Shown piece by piece: positions 58,772-64,000 of a DNA stretch of 64,000 bases. Under the pieces are notes generated by a model that ran no database searches, was not told the DNA's origin, and saw only the letters and a program-made list of their open reading frames with translations. Made by a program: the position numbers and the translations under genes. Origin of the DNA: Abelmoschus esculentus (Eukaryota > Streptophyta > Magnoliopsida > Malvales > Malvaceae); assembly GCA_035048815.1 (NCBI GenBank), contig JAUCBN010000035.1, forward strand, positions 9,498,501 to 9,562,500. Reading direction: 5' to 3'. Each line of letters starts with the position of its first letter. Position 1 is the stretch's first letter.

Positions 58772-59964
58772 GTAGTGGACTGAAAGGTGCCTCCTGAAGC
58801 ATAGCTAGCTCTGCCACGAGACAACCCACGACCCCTCTGAGCCTGAAACACAGTCCTCTGATCCTGACCGGGAGGAGATGTCACAACCTCATGACAGTCC
58901 CTCATAAGTTAATCCGGAGACCCACACTGAAAACAAACTCTGGCATTGCCCCAACACTCTCCTCGGTGGCTCTGGACACAACACCTGCAAGTCTGAACAC
59001 TGATACTGGAACTCCTCTATAAACTCTTTGGACCCCTAGCAAAAGAAGACACAGACTGTCTCCTACGTCCCGCAGACTCTGACCTCTGATCTGACCTCGA
59101 ACTCTGATTCGATGCTCCTCTATTTTGGTTCCAGCGGTTCTTACTCCTACCAGAGTGGGATTGAGAGTTACCCGCACGAATCTGACTGGCTCCACCAGAG
59201 ACTCCCTGACCAACGGACGGCCCATAGGTCAAACCCTGAACCTGCTCCAATGACTTAGCACTGGCAGCTAACTCCAAAAACACTGTGGGTGGTCTAGTAG
59301 TGAGATAAGTCTGGATCTCCTTCCTCATACCTCTCAAGAACCTCTTAAATCTCATATTCTCTGTGGCAATAATCTTTGGGGAGTACCGGCTCAACTGCAG
59401 AAACTCTTGCTAATAAGCGAAGACCGAACGGTTCCCCTGAACAAGATGGGTAAACCGCTCCCTCAGGGTGTCGATGTGAGTCTTGCCCACATATTTGCTC
59501 TCAAACTCCTCAAGAAAGTCCTTCCACTTAGGATGGTGGGGATACAAACCCTGCTCATCAGTCTCCCACCACTCTCTCGCGTTGCCCTTCAGAAGCAACA
59601 ACACACACGATAGCTTATCCTCTGACCTCAGCCTCATCTGTCTCATGATCCATCTTGTGTCGTGCAACCACTGATCTGCCTGTACGGGATTTCCCTATCT
59701 TGTACCAAAGAAGTCGACAGTTCCCTACCTCCGTACCCTCTTAATCGGTGCCTCACGAGGCGTAGAAGACGGCCTCAGTATAGATCTCACTATCCGGCGC
59801 AAGGTCCGATTCAACTGCGCAAAGTAGTTGGCCCCTTGACCAACTACGTCATCTGATGGTACCTCCTCATCGGGCTCATACTCGTAGTTCAAGTCTCCTC
59901 CTCGAGAACCCCATCTCTCCTCATGATCTCTCAAACGTCTATGCATGCTTAACAGCTTCTGCAC
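58772..59964 (-). pseudogene. gag: Chromovirus gag with zinc knuckle (Y1)
   Basis: The start is taken at 59964 (MQKLLSMHRRLRDHEERWGS), followed by an acidic stretch. 59410-59667 has the retrotransposon-gag core (LLLLKGNAREWWE, KWKDFLEEFESKYVG); a TAG after SVFAY leads on to 59017-59394 (MRFKRFLRGMRKEIQTYL). A Ser/Arg/Gln-rich segment comes next, and then a zinc knuckle near 58910-58950 reading CFQCGSPD-stop-LMRDC. The knuckle's His position is itself a stop codon. Frames change two or three times. Confidence 0.85.
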
Positions 59965-60100
59965 ATCAACAACTATAAACAGGATTACACCATCGAAATT
60001 TTAGTTTTAAAGGTAGTACGATATCGACTCGTGGGCAAGTACTAGTCTAACACCTATATAACACACTAGACTCCCCTGGGGACTCCTAGAACCGACTCAA
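59965..60100 (-). mobile_element. Leader between primer site and gag (Y1)
   Basis: About 136 nt without an open frame. Nothing else is recognised. Confidence 0.6.
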
Positions 60101-60117
60101 CCTAGGCTCTGATACCA
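60101..60117 (-). other. Primer-binding site, initiator tRNA-Met (Y1)
   Basis: Sense TGGTATCAGAGCCTAGG, 5 nt from the 5' LTR. The first 13 nt match the complement of initiator tRNA-Met exactly; this is the best kept primer site in the window. Confidence 0.9.
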
Positions 60118-60122
60118 CTAAA

Positions 60123-62308
60123 TGTAACACCCAACTCGAATGTCACATTAGGCCTCCAGCCCAAAACCCGTATTTCAAAATTTCCTGTAAAAGTCTAATA
60201 ATAAAATCAAATAGAGTCCAAAATCGATTTTCATAAAATCCACTTAAATTAAAACAATCCCAAAATAGTTTGAAGTAATTTGGAGCCCCAAAATTATTAC
60301 AGATTCAATAAAATATTCGACCCAAATTTAATAAACAGAGTTACAAATACGTATAGGGTTTAACATAATACTATGCCCACTACATCTAATAAGTATACTC
60401 TGATAACGCGATCGATGCTGAAATCCAAACCTCGATGGTGCTCTACGAAACCCGCTTCACCTAACCTACACACGAAAACACATTTTGAGCACTGAGCCAC
60501 GCAAGCTCAATGGATACGCCAAACTCGGCCAACATCATGCATATCAAAAACAGTAAAACATGACATATAAATCTTGTGAATGGTATGATTGTCTAGCATG
60601 CTTGCCTATCTCATGGCATAAATGAATGTATACTATCGCACACAACATATACAATCAAACAAGTCAACACACAAGAGTGAGGCCCGCGTCCACACAACAT
60701 CGGGATCCTACACTCAGGATTGAGGCCGCCCTCAAATCGTATGCCTAAAATGTTACATCGAACATCTTTGAACGAGGCCGCCCAACATTCACAAAGGGAT
60801 AGAGGCTGCCCAACCAACCCCATGCTCGGAATGTTACATCGAACATCTTCGAGTGAGGCCACCCAACACTCGGAATAAAAGTCTTCAATCATCACCCTGC
60901 ATGTTACATCGGATGGCCTTCAACGTGTTGCAACACTTATGGATATCCGGATTCCAACATACAAGGATTCAGACTATACAAACGATCCACCTAGGATCTT
61001 ATCACAACAAAATATATTAAAGCTTATCATACTTAACTCTTTTGGTGTTATGATTATAAATCTTAGTTCGATAATTCGTTTTGTAGCTTTTAGATTAAAG
61101 TAATTATTTTTTTTAGAATCACTGAGCCCCAAAACTCTACCCAACTTGGCCAAAATACAAAGGAGTATCGATACCCTTAGGTAGGATATCGAAACACCCA
61201 GCATCGATGCCCACCCAAAGAGGGTATTGAAACACAAGGATATCGATACCAGTATCGATACACTTTGACCACCTCAAAAGTCAACAAAAGAGAAGGGACC
61301 ATTTTGATACACGTATCGATACAAAAAGTTACTAGAAGCCTCGGTATCGAACCATGGTTCGATACTCCTGAACGACAAGCCAAAATACACTCATAGGTAT
61401 CGATACCGATAGCCCGTGTATCGATACCCCCTGCACAAAATGTCGTTCTGCACTTAGAAATTCTAGATTTTTAGCCCCAAACTTAATCTATTCGGTTCTA
61501 AAGTCTTCCTACTCATTTATAGGAGTATTTAAGATGTTTTAACATAAATTTCCAGGCCTTAAACACATTAACACAATTTCCACCATTAAAAGTTTCCTAG
61601 CTCAAAACCAAGCATTCCAAGCACAAGGACTACATGTATGAAACTACCATGATATGCATAAAGAAAAGAAGAGTTGAGAGTACCAACCTTAGGCTACAAC
61701 AACAACAAAAACTTCACCCTTTCCTCCTTCAAGCTTTCTTCTTCCCAAGACTTGTGGAAGGTTCTTCAACCTCTCTCTCTACAAAGAGATGTTAAATCCA
61801 GCATTAGACCCAACTTAAGAAGGTTCTCAGAACAACAAAGTAATAAGAAATTAGACTTAAGCCCATAAAAACTCATTCCTATTTTCCCCCAAACCCCTAC
61901 TCAAAAACCTTCTTCCTCACAACTAACACCTTACTTACCTCTTTGGATAGATCTCCTGTTGCTCTACAATAACCTCTCAACTCACCAATCGAGATTCTAA
62001 CTCAAACTTTGAAAGTTAAACCCTTTCTTCTCAAGGATTTCGGTTGAGGGAGAGATGAAGAACAAGGGAAAAGATGGTGACTTCACCCTCTGTTTCCTGT
62101 AGAAAGACCATCCCCAAAACTAAACTTTCTTCCATTTAGACATTTACAAGAATACCCCCAACTCAAAGCTCCTAAAACCCAACATCACTCAAAGCCAACA
62201 AGCCTATGGCCTAACAAGGCTCAAACTACACAAACTCGGGGCCCAAAACCAAAGCCCAACACTACGGGTTAACCCGAAACTTGGATACAGAAAATCCGGG
62301 TCGTTACA
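60123..62308 (-). mobile_element. Y1 5' LTR (2186 bp)
   Basis: TGTAACACCCAACTCG...CGGGTCGTTACA. It has 34 nt near its start that the 3' LTR lacks ('aatgtcacattaggcctccagcccaaaaccc'-like). Palindromes at 61162-61431, imperfect repeats at 60749-60862. No gene. Confidence 0.88.
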
Positions 62309-62559
62309 GTCATCAATGCTTAATTTAGGTGCAGGTAGTAGGGAAAAAAATATAAGCAGGCGATTAGAAGAGCAACAGAAATCATGAGGACTCTGAAGGG
62401 CTGTTTTAGGCAATTGGTTGATGTAGATTTGCTGAGCGATTGCATCTTTGATCCATGTGTCTTATCCTAAAATAAACAAAAAGAAAAATTACTAAAAATA
62501 GTCTAAATTAAAACTAATCCTAAAATGTAAATGAAGATAAGAGGAAAGAATTAATTCAT
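62309..62559 (-). mobile_element. 3' region of A3, second part
   Basis: Continues 24097 after gtcat: CAATGCTTAATTTAGGTGCAG matches the reverse of A1 near 3930-3950, then the reverse splice-acceptor-like tract near 62466-62490. No gene. Confidence 0.75.
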
Positions 62560-62830
62560 AATAGGGATGCATGTAAGTGCATCTCCTAAAGTGATGGTCT
62601 CTATAGTTTTCATCTCTTGTTGATCAGAATAGTGCTTCAACCGTTGTCATTCACTTTAAATTCATGCCCATCCCTATGTGATTTAATCGTGACTGCTCCA
62701 TCTGGATAAACTTGGACAACTTCAAATGGGCCTGACCATCTTGACTTGAATTTGCCTAGGAACAATTTGAGTGTGGAGTTGAAAAGGAGAATTTGTTGCC
62801 CTGGCAGGAACTGCCTCGACAGTAACTTTC
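62560..62830 (-). pseudogene. Integrase C-terminal tail (A3)
   Basis: Antisense match to A4's 31140-31395: the segment encoding SRWSGPFEV-like sequence, the DGAVTIKSH-type strand and the KHYSDQQEMKT-type end, with a frameshift. RT, RNase H and the integrase core are missing upstream; the tail joins directly to the promoter-like module near 62830, inside a CTGCCTCGACAG motif. Confidence 0.65.
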
Positions 62831-63215
62831 TATGAGAGCAAGATTTAGTAGAATTCTAAAGAAATCAAGAATGCAAGAATGAATAGTTCAACAGAAGGAT
62901 GTTTCTTATATAGGCCTCAGCCTTGTAGCCATTTAAACTACTAGCCGTTTTGTAGCCATTTTGAATTTTCTACCCGTTAGTATTTACTACATCGGCGTAA
63001 AACTCAGTAGATAGTCGTTACACTGTTTTTGCCCGTTGGGACTGCTGCGACTTCTGACACTATTTACTGCCTCGGCAGAATTCCTACTTGGACTATTTCT
63101 CTCTTATTCTTGCTTTTATTGTACGAAAAACTTAAAATAAAAATATAAAAATAAAAACATAAACCTTAAACTTAAAACTAATCCTAATATAATAGATAAA
63201 GTAGAAGGGAAGAGA
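62831..63215 (-). promoter_or_regulatory. Promoter-like module of A3
   Basis: Antisense version of 46801-47205. TATATAAG near 62909-62916, CTGCCTCGGCAG at 63067-63078, then the AT-rich joint to protease. The ORF that follows the module in A5 is absent. Confidence 0.5.
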
Positions 63216-64000
63216 TTATATTACTGGTGGAGTGCATGTAAATGCATCTCCCAAATTGCTTATCTCTTGTTGGCCTGGATTTTTCTTCAAGTGTTGGCCT
63301 TTCCCTTTTGTATTTTCTACCTCCACCTTGGGTTTAATTTTCTTACCAAATAATCTACCGAGCATGCTACCAAGGCAGGATATCTTGGTGTCTGCATCTG
63401 TTGTGCGGAGGACTTTACACTCTTCTGAATCATCAAATTTTTTCAAATTGTGGAATGCATTAAGTTTGAATTATTTGTCATTAACCCTCATTGTCAACTT
63501 TTCATTCTCCATATCAATTAAGGTTTGTCTAGTAGCAAGGAAAGTCTTCTCAGGATGATCAGTGCATTATCATCTGCTTCACAGTCAAGGACAAGGAAGT
63601 CGGCAGGAAGAATAAACTTGTCTACCCTTACCAATATGTCCTCTATTTTTCTTTCAGGATGCACATAGATCTATCCGCAAGTTGGAGCAACATTGTTGTA
63701 GGTTTTGCCCTTCCTATTCCAAGCTTTTGAAAAACTGATTTGGATATGAGATTGATGCTTGCTCCTAGATCACATAATGTCTTTCCTTCATAATTATTAC
63801 CAATCGCACAAGGTATGGTAAAGCTTCCAGGATCATTCAGTTTGGGGGACATGCGATTGTGCAACATTATTATGCATCCTTCAGTTGCTGCCACTGTCTC
63901 AAACTCACCTAGCTCCTTTCTTTTAGACACTATGTCTTTCAAGAATTTAGCATAGTTGGGCATTTGTTCATTTCCCTCAACAAATGGCAAGTTGATGTCA
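63216..64000 (-). pseudogene. gag end and protease of A3 (runs off the window)
   Basis: 63643-63990 is open: EQMPNYAKFLKDIVSKRKEL, PKLNDPGSFTIPCAIGNNYE, the protease loop CDLGASINLISKSVF (Asp near 63771), and LLQLADRS. Then a frameshift near 63660, and 63216-63446 (KISCLGSMLGRLFGKKIKPK). In A3 the active-site loop is intact, unlike A5. The remainder of gag and the 5' LTR lie beyond the window. Confidence 0.85.

Larger units (their letters stand above)
24098..62308 (-). mobile_element. Chromovirus Y1 (full length, itself interrupted)
   Basis: Antisense element inserted in A3. TSD ttcat (24093-24097) and gtcat (62309-62313); with one base change this joins the Athila flanks exactly, as the uninterrupted A1 sequence near 3935-3950 shows. 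Sense order: 5' LTR (60123-62308), primer site, gag (58777-59964), protease-RT-RNase H (53724-55360), end of RNase H and integrase-chromodomain (26310-28046), PPT, 3' LTR (24098-26279). Broken by X3 (28047-53723) and X5 (55361-58771). LTRs differ at roughly a tenth of positions in the stretch I compared, so it is older than X2. Confidence 0.9.

Overview
The window is a block of nested plant LTR retrotransposons. I can support no host gene, rRNA, tRNA gene or CRISPR array anywhere in it. The source is a flowering plant, probably a eudicot, from TE-rich, probably pericentromeric, DNA. The reasons are Athila-type Ty3/gypsy elements primed by tRNA-Asp, chromoviruses with a C-terminal chromodomain primed by initiator tRNA-Met, very long LTRs, and heavy C-to-T/G-to-A decay. 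I cannot name the species.

Three element families are present. (1) Athila-like: LTR about 1.34 kb (TGAT...CATCA), tRNA-Asp primer site. Copies are A1 (+, 1-4801 and 19047-20336), A2 (+, 20337-21995), A3 (-, 21996-24097 and 62309-64000, running off the window), A4 (-, 28771-about 35501, the only one with RT-RNaseH-IN) and A5 (+, about 35502-36111 and 46172-47723). (2) Family X: LTR about 3.4-3.6 kb (TGTAACATC...GGGGGTTACA). It has integrase but no gag, protease or RT, and carries a shared non-coding internal domain of about 2.8 kb. Copies are X1 (solo LTR, 4802-5763 and 16439-19046), X2 (-, 5764-16438), X3 (+, 28047-28770 and 47724-53723), X4 (-, 36112-46171) and X5 (solo LTR +, 55361-58771). 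(3) Family Y: one gag-PR-RT-RH-IN chromovirus with 2.18-kb LTRs, antisense (24098-62308), broken by X3 and X5.

Layout and order of events, read from 5-bp target-site duplications. On the left, A1's 3' LTR was hit by X1 (TSD tcatc), which became a solo LTR and was then hit by X2 (taaca). On the right, A3 was hit by Y1 (gtcat/ttcat), and Y1 by X3 (caact) and X5 (gtagt). X3 was broken by the A4/A5 inverted pair, and A5 was hit by X4 (gtatc). All coding regions are broken by stops, frameshifts, deletions or catalytic-residue changes, so every element here looks dead.

The points most worth a second look are: the integrase-only family X with its conserved non-coding domain; family-specific short palindromes with a central CpG (GGTTTCGAAACC in X, GTATCGATAC in Y, CTGCCGCGGCAG-like in Athila); a head-to-head gag-protease inverted repeat of about 1 kb at 35.5 kb; and a TATA-box-bearing module with its own ORF in place of RT-IN in two pol-less Athila copies.
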